Counted from the first letter of the stretch, positions 44,650-55,732 are shown. The stretch is DNA of 64,000 nucleotides from Isosphaeraceae bacterium EP7 (GCA_038400315.1 CP151667.1:3483174-3547173), one strand, 5' to 3'. A program made the numbers and translations. Notes: a model not told the origin generated them from the letters alone.

Positions 44650-46158
44650 ATGGCGCAGTTCTATACGCTGGAAGAGGCAGCCCGCGTCCTCGGGATGAGC
44701 CCCGAGGAGCTGAAGGTCAAGGCGCAACATCGCGAGGTCCGCGCGTTCATGGACGGCGGGACCTGGCAGTTCCGCGTCGCCGATGTCGACGAGCTGGCAC
44801 GCCGCAGGGGCCTGGGCAGCGACCCCGAGCTGTCCCTGTCCGACCTCGACCTGGACATTCCCGCCGGCTCCGACAGCCACAACCTGGACCTCTCCGAGTT
44901 CCAGCTCGGCGTGGTCAACCCCGACCTGGGGCCCCCCACGGTCAACCTCTCGGCCGACTCCGGCGACGACCTGGACATCCTGCTCGACGAGACGACCCTG
45001 CCCCCCGGCCCCTCCTCGGGCTCCAGCTCGACGATCCTGGGGATGAAGCCCTCGGGCAAGCGCCCCAGCGACTCCGACGTGCGGCTGGTGCCCGACCTGA
45101 CCATGCGCGGGTCGAGCGACTCCGACGTGCGGCTCTCGCCTCAGGCGAAGATGCCCAGCGACTCCGACGTGACGCTCATCAGCGACATCTCGTCGGATGA
45201 CCTGGCCCCGGTCCTCCCCGGCTCGCGGTCGGGCGACACCTCCTTCCAGCCGAGCCCCTCGCTCGGCAGCTCGGACGAGCTCCATGCGATCGAGTCGGAC
45301 AGCGACTTCGAGCTCTCCAGCCCGTCGTCGAACCTGATCGACGCCCTCCAGCCGGAGTCGGGCAGCGACTTCGAGCTGACGGCCCTGGACGCCAGCAGCG
45401 ACGAGTTCGAGGCGACCCCGCTGTCGCCGGCCGACTCCGACGTGACGGCCGCCGAGCCGTCGCTCTCGGGCATCAACCTGGGCCGGCCCAGCGACTCGGG
45501 CATCAACCTGCTCGGCCCCGGCGCCTTCGACCTGAGCCAGGCCGACTCGATCGAGCTGGCCCCGCTCGACGGCGACGAGCCCGCCCCCAAGGCCCCGCCC
45601 AGGCCGGTCACCAGGCCGGCCGCCGCAGCCGCCCCCAAGGCCCCCGACAAGGACATCTTCGAGGACACCGACTTCGAGGTCGACGCCCTCGGCACCGACG
45701 AGTCGGGCGACGACCGGACGGTGCAGCTCGAGGCCGCCAGCGACTTCGAGCTGGAGGATTCCGACAGCGCCTCGGAAGTCTTCGCCATCGACGAGGACGA
45801 CGTCGATCAGAACGCCGCCACCGCCATGGCCCCGGCCTTGCTCGAAGAAGAAGACGATGAGGATGCCTTCGGCGACCTGGGCGGCGCGGCCGCCAGCGGC
45901 GACTCGGCCGGCAGCGGCTGGGACGTGGAGCGCGAGGACGACGCCACCGGCTCACGCGCCGCGCCGGCCGCGATGATGGCCAGCTCCGCGTCGTCGGCCG
46001 AGTGGGGCGGCCTCTGGGTCGGCGTCCTCGGTGCCGCTGCCGTGTTCACGCTGGTGCTCGCCCTCGTCTCGCTCGACCTGGTCCGCAACCTCTACGAGTT
46101 CCGCGGCGACACCCCAGCCTCGGGCCTGATCCGCAGCCTCGCCGGCCTGGTCGGCTGA
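44650..46158 (+). CDS. HTH (excisionase-like) protein with acidic 'SDSDV' repeats and C-terminal membrane anchor
   Basis: The 502-residue product starts with a MerR/excisionase-like HTH (FYTLEEAARVLGMSPEELKV, with FMDGGTWQFRVADVDELARR, residues 4-57). Residues about 58-440 are strongly acidic and low-complexity, with at least eight variants of S-D-S-D-V/F-x-L (PSDSDVRLVPD, SSDSDVRLSPQ, PSDSDVTLISD, ESDSDFELSSP, GSDFELTALD, ASDFELEDSD). Near the C-terminus is a membrane helix (LWVGVLGAAAVFTLVLALVS) and about 30 residues beyond it. The HTH would be cytoplasmic, so this looks like a membrane-tethered DNA-binding protein, or an HTH-type fold used for protein binding. AGGAG precedes ATG 44650. A coiled-coil lipoprotein follows 115 bp later. 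Confidence 0.85.
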   Translation: MAQFYTLEEAARVLGMSPEELKVKAQHREVRAFMDGGTWQFRVADVDELARRRGLGSDPELSLSDLDLDIPAGSDSHNLDLSEFQLGVVNPDLGPPTVNLSADSGDDLDILLDETTLPPGPSSGSSSTILGMKPSGKRPSDSDVRLVPDLTMRGSSDSDVRLSPQAKMPSDSDVTLISDISSDDLAPVLPGSRSGDTSFQPSPSLGSSDELHAIESDSDFELSSPSSNLIDALQPESGSDFELTALDASSDEFEATPLSPADSDVTAAEPSLSGINLGRPSDSGINLLGPGAFDLSQADSIELAPLDGDEPAPKAPPRPVTRPAAAAAPKAPDKDIFEDTDFEVDALGTDESGDDRTVQLEAASDFELEDSDSASEVFAIDEDDVDQNAATAMAPALLEEEDDEDAFGDLGGAAASGDSAGSGWDVEREDDATGSRAAPAAMMASSASSAEWGGLWVGVLGAAAVFTLVLALVSLDLVRNLYEFRGDTPASGLIRSLAGLVG

Positions 46159-46273
46159 CCTTGGCCCGTTCGACCGTTCGATGATCCTCGATGCCGGGCC
46201 GGACGCATCGCCGTCCGGCCCGGTCGCATCCTCCACTCAACGCCGGTCATCGTCCCGAAAGGAGTCGGAACGC

Positions 46274-46663
46274 ATGGGACCCCGCACGATCCCCGGCCCC
46301 TCGCGAATCAGGCCGGCCCTGGCCGTCGCGCTCGCCCTCGTCACTGCGGCGATGCCGGGCTGCGGCATGGTCCCGCGCACCCGCCTGGCCGATTGCGCCA
46401 AGCTGAGCCAGAGCCTCCAGGCCGACAACTCCCAGTTGAAGGACCAGGTCGTCAAGCTGCGCGCCGAGAACCAGGAATTCGCCCAGCGCGCCGTCGACGA
46501 CTCGGGCCAGATCCGCCGCCTCTCCGCCGAGAACAACCGGATGGAGCGCAGCATCGCCGCCTATCAGGATGACCGCGAGCGCCTGAACACCGCCTTCCAG
46601 GACGTGAAGGAAAAGGTCCATCAGGCGGCCCTGCTCGACGACGCGGGGATGGGGCGGAAGTGA
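46274..46663 (+). CDS. Coiled-coil lipoprotein
   Basis: From ATG 46274 (AAGGAG 11 nt upstream) the product has 129 residues. A signal peptide ends in the lipobox TAAMPGC, followed by a long leucine-spaced coiled coil (LSQSLQADNSQLKDQVVKLR, AENQEFAQRAVDDSGQIRRL, SAENNRMERSIAAYQDDRER) reminiscent of Lpp/Pal-type or LapB-like spacers, ending at QAALLDDAG. It probably forms a periplasmic rod tethered to a membrane. It sits directly behind the HTH-membrane protein gene and may be co-transcribed. Confidence 0.88.
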   Translation: MGPRTIPGPSRIRPALAVALALVTAAMPGCGMVPRTRLADCAKLSQSLQADNSQLKDQVVKLRAENQEFAQRAVDDSGQIRRLSAENNRMERSIAAYQDDRERLNTAFQDVKEKVHQAALLDDAGMGRK

Positions 46664-46860
46664 TCGGGACACTGATCCGGTCCGCTGCCATGATAGGCGT
46701 CATGGTCTGATTTGACATCTGTTGATGCGGGTGTAGGTTCTTTCCGGGGCACCCCGGAAAATTGTCCGGGAGATGCCATCGACCCGGGCCGGAGGCTCGG
46801 CGGATCCTCTCCAGTCGGGCTGCCCCGAGGGCTCGCCCGATTTGCTCCCGGGAGGCGAAG

Positions 46861-49056
46861 ATGCTCTCCAGCTTCCGTGATCCGTCCGCGCGGACGGCTA
46901 GCCGATCCGCGCGCCTGGCCCGCCGCCCTGGCGTCGAGCGATTCGAGGCCCGCGCCTTGATGGCGACGCTCTCGGTGACCAATGTCACCGATTCCGGTGC
47001 GGGCTCGCTCCGCCAGGCGATTCTCGATTCCAACGCCGCCGCGGGCGCCGACACGATTGCCTTCAGCATCGGCTCGGGGCGGCAGACGATCATCCCGGCC
47101 TCGCCCCTGCCGCAGGTCACCGACACCGTCGCGATCGACGCGACCACCCAGCCCGGATATGCGGGCACGCCGCTGATCGAGCTGAACGGTTCGAGCATCT
47201 TCTATCCGCCGACCGACCCGCCCTCGGCAAGCCCCGTCCCCATTCCCGGCGTGCACGGCCTGGTCATCAGCGCCGGCGGGAGCGTCGTGCGTGGGCTGGT
47301 GATCAACCGGTTCACCGGGAGCGGGATCGTCCTGACCGGGAGCGGCCAGAGCCAGATCGCGGCCAACTACATCGGCACCGACGCCGCCGGCGACTTGCCG
47401 CTGGGCAACGGGATGGACGGCGTGCTCGTGCTCGACTCCCGCAACAACCTCATCGGCGGGACGTCCGCGGCCGACGGCAACCTCATCTCGGGTAACTCCG
47501 GCAACGGCATCCAGCTCACCGCGTCCGGCTTCAGGGGTCTCTCGGCCAACAACAGGGTCCTCGGCAACCGGATCGGCACCGACGCCTCCGGCACGTTCGA
47601 CATCGGCAACTCCGGCTATGGCGTGGTCGCTTCCACGGGCGGCAATGCGATCGGGGCGGTCACGCCGGCGGGTGCCGGCAACGTCATCGCCTTCAACGGC
47701 GGCGGCGGCGTCCTGCTCGGTGCGTTCTACCTGCCGTTCGGGCAGCAGGTGCGTAACTCGGTCCTGTCCAACTCGATCTACAGCAACGCGTTGCAGGGAA
47801 TTACCGTCAGCTACGGGGCGGAGGTTTCCGTCTTCGGCGCCTCGCTGACCTCGGCCTTCCCGCTCGCGGGCGGCGGGACGATCGTCCAGGGGTACTTCAG
47901 CGGATCGCCCGAGACGGCCTACCTGATCCAGATCTTCGCCAATGCCTTCGGCGACCCGTCCGGTGCGGGGGAAGGCCAGACCCTCGTCGGCTCGACGACG
48001 GTGACCACCGACTCCGACGGCCAAGCGAATTTCGAGGCCGGGGTGCCCGCCACGCTCGCCCTGAACCAGGTTCTGAGCGCGACGGCGACCGACCCGAACA
48101 GCAACACGTCGGGCTTCTTCCGCAACACCCGCGTCGCGGCCACCGCCGAGGCCGACCTGGTCCTCGTCCAGCACGCCTCGCCCGCGCCGGTCCTGTCGGG
48201 CGACAAGCTGACCTACCAGGTGACGGTCACGAACAGGGGGCCTTCGACGGCAACCGGCGTGACCATCAAGGGGTTGCTGCCCGCCAACGCCGTCTTCATC
48301 TCGGCCAAGACCGACCAGGGGACCGTCAGCCGCGACCAGCGAGCCCTCAACGTCGCGGTCGGCACGCTCTACTCGGGAGAGAGCGTGACCCTCACCGTGG
48401 TCGTCACCCCGACCACGGGGGTGGTGGCCTCCAGCGCGTTCGAGGCGAGTGCCGATCAGGAGGATCCGACGCCCGACGACAACACGTCGTCCATCGAAGT
48501 CGGGATCACGCCCGATCTGGTCCCCCCCACGGTTCAGGGCGTTCGGCTGCGTGTCGGCCTCCGCTCGATCAACGCCATCGTGCTGACCTTCAGCAAGCCC
48601 CTCGACCCGATCCAGGCCGTGAACCCGATCAACTTCGCGCTCCAGCTGGTTCGCGGTGGCCAGTCCAGCAACAACCCACACGGGACCCCCGTCGCCCTGG
48701 GGGCACCGGTCTACGATCCGTCGGCCCAGACCATCACGCTGACCCCGACGAAGCCCCTGTCGCTGGGCAAGTTCTACCGCCTGACCCTCAACGGGGTGGG
48801 ATCGGCGGGCATCACCGACCTGGCCGGTAATCTCCTGGTCGGCAACAACAACAGCGTCGCCGGCGGCTCCTACGTCATCGACGTGAGCCGGGGCGCGGCG
48901 ACCCCGCATCCCACGCATGTCGTGAAGACCCCGACGCGCAAGCCCGCGAACGTCCGGCTGGTCGAGTCGCTGGTCGGCCGCCGGGTCTTTTCCGGCCCCG
49001 CAGGCAGCGTTGTTCCGTCCAGTTACACCAATTTCTCGAACTCCTTCTCCTCCTGA
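46861..49056 (+). CDS. Surface beta-helix protein with planctomycete N-terminal export tag
   Basis: From ATG 46861 (GGGAGG upstream) the product has 731 residues. The N-terminus RRPGVERFEARALMATLSVT fits the short planctomycete 'VERLExRxLLA' tag (Planc_extracel, PF07595) found on large secreted proteins. Residues about 40-420 are a right-handed parallel beta-helix with Asn/Gly ladders (SGSGIVLTGSGQSQIAANYI, GTDAAGDLPLGNGMDG, LGNRIGTDASGTFDIG). A DUF11/CARDB-like beta-sandwich follows (LTYQVTVTNRGPSTATGVTI), then a SwmB/Big_5-like Ig domain (GLRSINAIVLTFSKPLDPIQ). No catalytic residues are evident; adhesion or matrix building is likely. Two ATG codons upstream (46762) are less convincing. Confidence 0.9.
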   Translation: MLSSFRDPSARTASRSARLARRPGVERFEARALMATLSVTNVTDSGAGSLRQAILDSNAAAGADTIAFSIGSGRQTIIPASPLPQVTDTVAIDATTQPGYAGTPLIELNGSSIFYPPTDPPSASPVPIPGVHGLVISAGGSVVRGLVINRFTGSGIVLTGSGQSQIAANYIGTDAAGDLPLGNGMDGVLVLDSRNNLIGGTSAADGNLISGNSGNGIQLTASGFRGLSANNRVLGNRIGTDASGTFDIGNSGYGVVASTGGNAIGAVTPAGAGNVIAFNGGGGVLLGAFYLPFGQQVRNSVLSNSIYSNALQGITVSYGAEVSVFGASLTSAFPLAGGGTIVQGYFSGSPETAYLIQIFANAFGDPSGAGEGQTLVGSTTVTTDSDGQANFEAGVPATLALNQVLSATATDPNSNTSGFFRNTRVAATAEADLVLVQHASPAPVLSGDKLTYQVTVTNRGPSTATGVTIKGLLPANAVFISAKTDQGTVSRDQRALNVAVGTLYSGESVTLTVVVTPTTGVVASSAFEASADQEDPTPDDNTSSIEVGITPDLVPPTVQGVRLRVGLRSINAIVLTFSKPLDPIQAVNPINFALQLVRGGQSSNNPHGTPVALGAPVYDPSAQTITLTPTKPLSLGKFYRLTLNGVGSAGITDLAGNLLVGNNNSVAGGSYVIDVSRGAATPHPTHVVKTPTRKPANVRLVESLVGRRVFSGPAGSVVPSSYTNFSNSFSS

Positions 49057-49084
49057 GCCGGGAGCCACCTGACGTCGCGATTGA

Positions 49085-49131
49085 GGCCCCGCGGGGGCCG
49101 GAGAAGGGGTCCCCCATCACCCCCCTCCGGC
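49085..49131. terminator. Hairpin region after beta-helix gene
   Basis: Two overlapping stems: GGCCCC/GGGGCC with a 3-nt loop (49085-49099), and GCCGGAG/CTCCGGC enclosing 21 nt (49097-49131). They are alternatives sharing bases. Located 28 bp after the beta-helix gene stop; no T tract. Confidence 0.4.
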
Positions 49132-49245
49132 GCCTGCGGGGCTTGACTTGGTTCCTCTGCGGGACCCATAATCCAAGGTGATGCTGGACGGCTGTCTTCC
49201 GTCCCGCTCGACTCTTGGATCTTGCGGCGATGGGGGCCCGGGACG

Positions 49246-49941
49246 ATGACGAGGACTCTGAAGGCGCTTTGCGGCGCCCTGATCCTGGCGGGATCGACCA
49301 GCGCGAATGCGGCCGGCCTGCGAGGCGACTACATCGAAGCACGCACGGCCGACGTCTACACCGGCCCTTGCTTTTCCAATGCTGAAATCTTCATTTACGG
49401 CGATAGCGCCGTGATGGCCTGGAAGGTGACCGAAGGGTCGTTCAACGGCGTGAAGCTCGACGGCCTGGGCATCGCCGCGGCGGTGCGCGGGACGACGACC
49501 TTCTCCGAGGACAAGCCCGAGAAGGCCAAGTCGGTCCTGATCGTCGACCGCAACGCTAACCCCAAGCAGCGCGAGGCCCTCATCGCGATGGCCAAATCGC
49601 TGGCCGGCAAGCGGCTGGACTCGGTCGTCGAGGTCCGGACCTCGCTGATCAGCCTGACCGTCGAGGCCCACGCCTCGGCCGAGCCGACCGCGCACCACGG
49701 CATGCCCCACGCCCCCCTCGGCACATTCTGGGCCCCCGGCCTGGCCGAGATCAGCACCCGCCCGCTGGGCGACGGCGACCACATGTGCGGCAACGAGACG
49801 GTGGCCTACGCCCCGCTCTCGAAGAGCGTCGACGTCCTGCCGGCCTACACGCTGGGCCACCACTTCAAGGCCCCCGGCCTGGGTGGCAACTGGGACGACC
49901 CCAACTGCCGGAGCAGCTTCGTCGGCCACTTCTCGCTCTGA
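49246..49941 (+). CDS. Exported DUF1326 domain-containing protein
   Basis: From ATG 49246 the product has 231 residues with a signal peptide (GALILAGSTSANAAG). The mature part starts LRGDYIEARTADVYTGPCFS, the DUF1326 hallmark, and continues with AVMAWKVTEGSFNGVKLDGL, ERDANPKQR-like VDRNANPKQREALIAMAKSL and a C-terminal NWDDPNCRSSFVGHFSL. Family members have no proven function. ATG 49222 is in frame and equally lacks a strong ribosome site, so the start is uncertain by eight residues. It lies between the beta-helix gene and another exported protein. Confidence 0.88.
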   Translation: MTRTLKALCGALILAGSTSANAAGLRGDYIEARTADVYTGPCFSNAEIFIYGDSAVMAWKVTEGSFNGVKLDGLGIAAAVRGTTTFSEDKPEKAKSVLIVDRNANPKQREALIAMAKSLAGKRLDSVVEVRTSLISLTVEAHASAEPTAHHGMPHAPLGTFWAPGLAEISTRPLGDGDHMCGNETVAYAPLSKSVDVLPAYTLGHHFKAPGLGGNWDDPNCRSSFVGHFSL

Positions 49942-50113
49942 GATCCGGCCGAGTATGACTTGCTGAGATCGATCGTCGGCGCGGGCAGTCCGGGCGGTGA
50001 AACCATCGCCGGGGATGCCCCGTCGGCGCGGGTCTTCTCGCCCTTTTGACGGCCAGACTCTCCCGGCCGGTGTGCCCTCGGACTCTATATCCATCTTGAG
50101 GTTTGCTACTCGC

Positions 50114-50815
50114 ATGCAACGCCCCCGCACCCGGTTGTTGGGACTGGCCCTGGCGATCGCCCTGGCCCCGGCCGTCTCGTTCGCCCAGGAACCCTACAAG
50201 GTCGAGGCTTCGAAGGAGGCCCCGCCCGAGGCCCTGGCGCCGGCCGTCAAGGAGGCCCTCCGGCCCGAGGGGTTCCGGGTGCTCGACGCCCAGGGCAAGC
50301 CGTTCGCCGAGTTCTGGCTGCGCAAGGAAATCCCCGCGTCGGGCAAGCCCGCCGGCACCCAGGGGGCCGTCCAGTTCCCGATCCTGGCCGAAGGCGAGCT
50401 GCTCGGGGCCATCAAGTACTCGGTCGAAGGGGGCGACTATCGCGATCAGCCGATCGCCGCGGGGGTCTACACCCTGCGCTACGGCCTCCAGCCGGTGAAT
50501 GGCGATCACCTGGGCGTCAGCCCGTTCCGCGACTACGCGCTGCTGCTCCCCGCGGCCAAGGACAAAACGGTCGCCCTCCTGCCGCGCAAGGAGCTGGAAA
50601 CCGAGAGCGCCGAGGCCGCCGGCACGAATCACCCGGCCATCCTCTTCCTCCTGACCGCGCCCGCCGGGTCCAAGGCCGAGCCTTCGATCGTCCATGACGA
50701 GGAGAAGAAGACCTGGGGGGCGATCGCTCCGCTCGAACTGGCCGTCAAAGGCGAGGCCACCCCGGTGCCGCTGCCCGTGAAGCTGATCGTCGTGGGCGCG
50801 ACCCAGGGGGGCTGA
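50114..50815 (+). CDS. Exported protein of unknown function
   Basis: From ATG 50114 the product has 233 residues. A signal peptide (LLGLALAIALAPAVSFAQEP) is followed by a beta-rich domain: LDAQGKPFAEFWLRKEIPAS, GAVQFPILAEGELLGAIKYS, QPIAAGVYTLRYGLQPVNGD, PAILFLLTAPAGSKAEPSIV, ending in PLPVKLIVVGATQGG. The YTLRYGLQPVNGDHLG stretch recalls DUF2911-like proteins but I would not assign it. The longest frame starts at 49997, upstream of the signal peptide, and is less likely. Confidence 0.8.
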   Translation: MQRPRTRLLGLALAIALAPAVSFAQEPYKVEASKEAPPEALAPAVKEALRPEGFRVLDAQGKPFAEFWLRKEIPASGKPAGTQGAVQFPILAEGELLGAIKYSVEGGDYRDQPIAAGVYTLRYGLQPVNGDHLGVSPFRDYALLLPAAKDKTVALLPRKELETESAEAAGTNHPAILFLLTAPAGSKAEPSIVHDEEKKTWGAIAPLELAVKGEATPVPLPVKLIVVGATQGG

Positions 50816-50901
50816 GCCCGCGCCGGTTCCATTGCAGGGGGCGACCCGAGGCCGATCACTGGCGACGCTCGATCTCCCCAGGGAGCAGGACGGACCTTCG
50901 C

Positions 50902-52377
50902 ATGCCCTTGCCGCTGCTCGTCGCCGTGGTCGTGGCCTTCGGGCTGGATACGCCCGGCGACCTCGATTTGCTCGCCCCCGCCGAAGTCCTCAGGCGCCTG
51001 CTGGAGACGCTCGGCGGGGTTGTCGTCGTGGCGGTCACGGCCGGGGTTCTCGGCCTGGTCCTGGCCTCGGCGGCGCGCCGGGAGGGCGGGCCCACCGTGC
51101 GGCTCAGGCGGACCTATCTGCTGGGTTCCCGGGCCTGTGAGGTGCTGGCGTTGGGCACCTTCGCCTGGATCATCCACTCCGTCGGCTGGCGGCAGGTGGT
51201 GCGGTCGGGCTTCAACCTGCGCGGGGCGATCCTGGCCGACGAGGTCCTGATCCTGGCGCCGTTCCTGCTGTCGCAGCTCGCCGTCTGGGCGGGCCTGTAC
51301 CCGGCCGAGCGTGCCCTGCGGTCGCGGGCTGTCCCGTCGGCCGGGGGGGTCTTCGGCCACGTCGCGCGGCGGGCCAGGCAGACGATGGGCCTGATCCTGC
51401 CGGTGGTCCTGATCTTTGCCCTGGGTCAGGACCTGGTCGGCCGATTCCTCCCCTCGGCCTCGGGCGACGCCTGGGTCCAGGTCGGCGTGATGGCGGCAAT
51501 GGGGGCCCTGGTGCTCGTCTTCTCGCCCGCGTTCGTCCGCATGGCCTGGCCGACGCGCCGGCTCGAAGACGGCCCGCTGCGCGACCGGCTGGAACGCCTG
51601 GCGGCGCGGCACCGGTTCCGCTGCACCGACATCCTGGTCTGGGAGACCGGCGGCACCGCGGTCAACGCAGGCGTCACGGGCGCGCTCCCCTGGTTCCGCT
51701 ATGTTTTGCTGACCGACGCCCTGATCGAGCGGCTCGACGCGCGGCAGGTGGCGGCGGTCTTCGGCCACGAGGTCGGGCACATCGCGCACCGGCACCTGCT
51801 CTCGTTCGGACTCTTCTTCCTGGGAAGTCTGGGTATCCTGGCCCTGATGGGGCAGGGGATTGAGGCGTACGTCACCCTGCCCGCGGGGGTTGATACCGAG
51901 GATCTGGCGGCGACCACCGTGCTGCAATCGGCCGTCTTCCTGGGGCTGGTCGTGGCCTACTTCCTGGGCGTCTTCGGCCTGCTCTCGAGGCGGTTCGAGC
52001 GTCAGGCCGACGTCTACGGCTGCCGCGCGGTCTCGTGCGACGTGGACGGCTGCCCGCCGCACATCGACGTGGACGGCAAGCCGGGCGCGGCGTTGACGGG
52101 CCCCGCCCCCGGGCTCTGCATCCTGGGCATCCGGATCTTCGCCGAGGCTCTGGCCGACGTGGCGCGGCTCAACGGCATCGACCGCGACGTAAGGTCGTGG
52201 CGGCACGGAAGTATCGGCCGGCGGATCGCGTTCGTCGAGGGCCTCGCCGGCCGCCCCGAGGCCGAGCGCCGGTTCCAGGCCGGCACCGTCCGCCTGCGGC
52301 TCGGCCTGCTGGTCCTGCTCGCCGGATCGGTGGCCCTGGCGGTGGCGGCCGGATCGGTCGAATACCTCGGCCGCTGA
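50902..52377 (+). CDS. M48 family integral membrane metalloprotease (Ste24/HtpX-like)
   Basis: The 491-residue product has four or five N-terminal membrane helices (about 5-25, 38-58, 75-95, 105-130, 160-180), a zinc protease core, and further helices around 300-320, 340-362 and 465-485. The active site is FGHEVGHIAHRH (His289, Glu290, His293), with the third zinc ligand Glu366 in RRFERQADVYG, as in Ste24 and HtpX. After this, a short Cys-containing stretch (CRAVSCDVDGCPP) is unusual. In Bacteria such proteases remove misfolded membrane proteins. The histidine kinase/NtrC pair starts 186 bp downstream. Confidence 0.93.
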   Translation: MPLPLLVAVVVAFGLDTPGDLDLLAPAEVLRRLLETLGGVVVVAVTAGVLGLVLASAARREGGPTVRLRRTYLLGSRACEVLALGTFAWIIHSVGWRQVVRSGFNLRGAILADEVLILAPFLLSQLAVWAGLYPAERALRSRAVPSAGGVFGHVARRARQTMGLILPVVLIFALGQDLVGRFLPSASGDAWVQVGVMAAMGALVLVFSPAFVRMAWPTRRLEDGPLRDRLERLAARHRFRCTDILVWETGGTAVNAGVTGALPWFRYVLLTDALIERLDARQVAAVFGHEVGHIAHRHLLSFGLFFLGSLGILALMGQGIEAYVTLPAGVDTEDLAATTVLQSAVFLGLVVAYFLGVFGLLSRRFERQADVYGCRAVSCDVDGCPPHIDVDGKPGAALTGPAPGLCILGIRIFAEALADVARLNGIDRDVRSWRHGSIGRRIAFVEGLAGRPEAERRFQAGTVRLRLGLLVLLAGSVALAVAAGSVEYLGR

Positions 52378-52563
52378 CGGGCCTGTCGGTCGGCGTGGGG
52401 GCTCGACTGGAGGAAAACCGGGCCGAGGTCGCCTTTGATCCCGGGCGGACCTCTGCTAGAGTGCCGCCCCTGGACGCAGAACGGCCGGCGGGCCGGGCTT
52501 CATTGAGGAGGCCCGAAGCACGCCAACGCCCGCGTCCGACCCACGCGACATGGAGGTCGCCCC

Positions 52564-54183
52564 ATGGTCCAGTGGCCGATTCGGATCAAGCTGATAGCCG
52601 GACTCGTCCTGGTCGTCGGCATGATGCTGACCCTGATGGGTGGCTCGCTGTTCGGGCTCCACGCCTTCCACAGCAGCAACCTCACCGTCGTCGACCTGCT
52701 GCCCGAGCTGGGCGCGTCGAAGGACCTGATCCGCTACGTGGTCCGGCTCGACGGCCACCGACTCAAGGCACGCGGCGACCTGAAAGCCCTCGACGAGGCC
52801 GTGCGCGACACGCAGCAGGCCCTGGTGCGTTACTTCGAGGTCTTGAAGAAGAACGCGACCCGCGGCAACCGGGCCGACGATGGCCTGGACGAGCGCAAGC
52901 TCGCCTTCCTGATGGACGAGGACCTGCGGGCGATCCTGGTCGCGCTGCACCCGGACGAGCCGGCCGAGCCGATTCTCAAGGGGACCGCGTCCTTCCTGGC
53001 CGAGAACCCGACGATGGCCGTCCCGGCCGCCGAGCGAGGCGCGGGCGATGGTGAGGTCCTAGCGCGGGTCGACCGGCTCAACGAGTCGGTCATGCAGCTG
53101 CCCGACTTCCTGCATCAGGACCTGTTCACGGTCCTCGGCCTGTCGAAGCGCTATTACGAGTCGAGCCGCGTGATCGTCTGGGCCTCGTTCGTGATGGTCA
53201 CGGCCATGCTGACGGCGCTGGCGGCTCTGTTGCATCGCTGGGTGCTCTACCCGGTGCGGCTGCTTCAGCGCGGGGTGCGTCGCGTGGCACGCGGTTCCTT
53301 CGACTATACGATCGACCTGCGCACGGGCGACGAGATGCAGGCGCTGGCCGAGGCCTTCAACGACATGACCGCGCGATTGCGCGTGACGTATGAAGACCTG
53401 GAACGCCAGGTGCACGAGCGTAGCCGCCAGCTCGTCCGGTCGGAGCGCCTCGCCGGCGTCGGCTTCCTGGCCGCGGGCGTGGCGCACGAGATCAACAACC
53501 CGCTGGCCTCGATCGCCTTCTGCTCCGAGGCCCTGGAGAGCCGCCTGACCCCGATCCTGGGCCGCGAGGCCGACCTGGCCGACGCCAAGGTGGTGCGCAA
53601 CTACCTGCGGATGATCCAGGAGGAGGCGTTCCGCTGCAAATCGATCACCGAGAAGCTGCTCGACTTCTCCCGCTGCGGCGAGATCCAGCGCCAGCGCACC
53701 GACCTGGTCGGCCTGGTGCAGGGGGTCGTCGAGATGATCCGCCACATGGGCAAGTATCGCGACAAGCAGGTGGCCTTCACCCCCCGCGAGGCCGTTGTGG
53801 CGCACGCCGACGCCCAGGAGATCAAGCAGGTGGTGCTCAATCTCGTGGTCAACGCGCTCGACTCGATGGAGGACGGCGGCACCCTGAAGATCGACCTCAG
53901 GCGTTCCGAGGGGATGGCCGAGATGTCGTTCAACGACGACGGCTGCGGCATGCCGCCCGAGGTGCTCGAGAACATCTTCGAGCCCTTCTTCACCCGCAGG
54001 CGGGTGGGCAAGGGGACCGGCCTCGGCCTGTCGATCACGCATCGGATCGTCAGCCAGCACCACGGCGAGATCCACGCCACCAGCCCCGGCGAAGGCCGAG
54101 GCTCGACCTTCACCGTCCGGCTGCCGACCCGCCCCGAGGACGCCGCCCCGGCCGAACCCTCGCAGGGCCAGCGCGCCGCCTGA
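52564..54183 (+). CDS. HAMP-containing sensor histidine kinase (NtrB-like class)
   Basis: The 539-residue product has a periplasmic sensor loop of about 170 residues between membrane helices at 9-31 and 204-225, a HAMP domain (RWVLYPVRLLQRGVRRVARG), a HisKA domain with phospho-acceptor His308 in GVAHEINNPLAS, and a HATPase domain with N box NLVVNALDSM, G1 DDGCGM, F box FEPFF and G2 GKGTGLGLSI. The kinase domain is of the kind that pairs with NtrC regulators. GGAGG precedes ATG 52564. The NtrC-type gene follows 142 bp later, and together they form a two-component system. The sensed signal is unknown. Confidence 0.96.
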   Translation: MVQWPIRIKLIAGLVLVVGMMLTLMGGSLFGLHAFHSSNLTVVDLLPELGASKDLIRYVVRLDGHRLKARGDLKALDEAVRDTQQALVRYFEVLKKNATRGNRADDGLDERKLAFLMDEDLRAILVALHPDEPAEPILKGTASFLAENPTMAVPAAERGAGDGEVLARVDRLNESVMQLPDFLHQDLFTVLGLSKRYYESSRVIVWASFVMVTAMLTALAALLHRWVLYPVRLLQRGVRRVARGSFDYTIDLRTGDEMQALAEAFNDMTARLRVTYEDLERQVHERSRQLVRSERLAGVGFLAAGVAHEINNPLASIAFCSEALESRLTPILGREADLADAKVVRNYLRMIQEEAFRCKSITEKLLDFSRCGEIQRQRTDLVGLVQGVVEMIRHMGKYRDKQVAFTPREAVVAHADAQEIKQVVLNLVVNALDSMEDGGTLKIDLRRSEGMAEMSFNDDGCGMPPEVLENIFEPFFTRRRVGKGTGLGLSITHRIVSQHHGEIHATSPGEGRGSTFTVRLPTRPEDAAPAEPSQGQRAA

Positions 54184-54325
54184 GTCGGCCAGATCCGCTT
54201 CAAGTCCGGGAAGTCCGATCGAACGGTCGGTCCCGACGCGACGTACCAACACACAGCTCCAGGGGCCTTCGGGGCCCGACAAGACACGCAGACGCCTCGC
54301 TTCGTCTCATGGAGGAGACCTTCCG

Positions 54326-55732
<1,407 letters not shown>

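Noticed and set aside
46621-49068. Minus-strand frame of 815 codons antisense to the beta-helix gene
   Set aside because: No hydrophobic order or motif; the plus strand has an export tag and beta-helix repeats.
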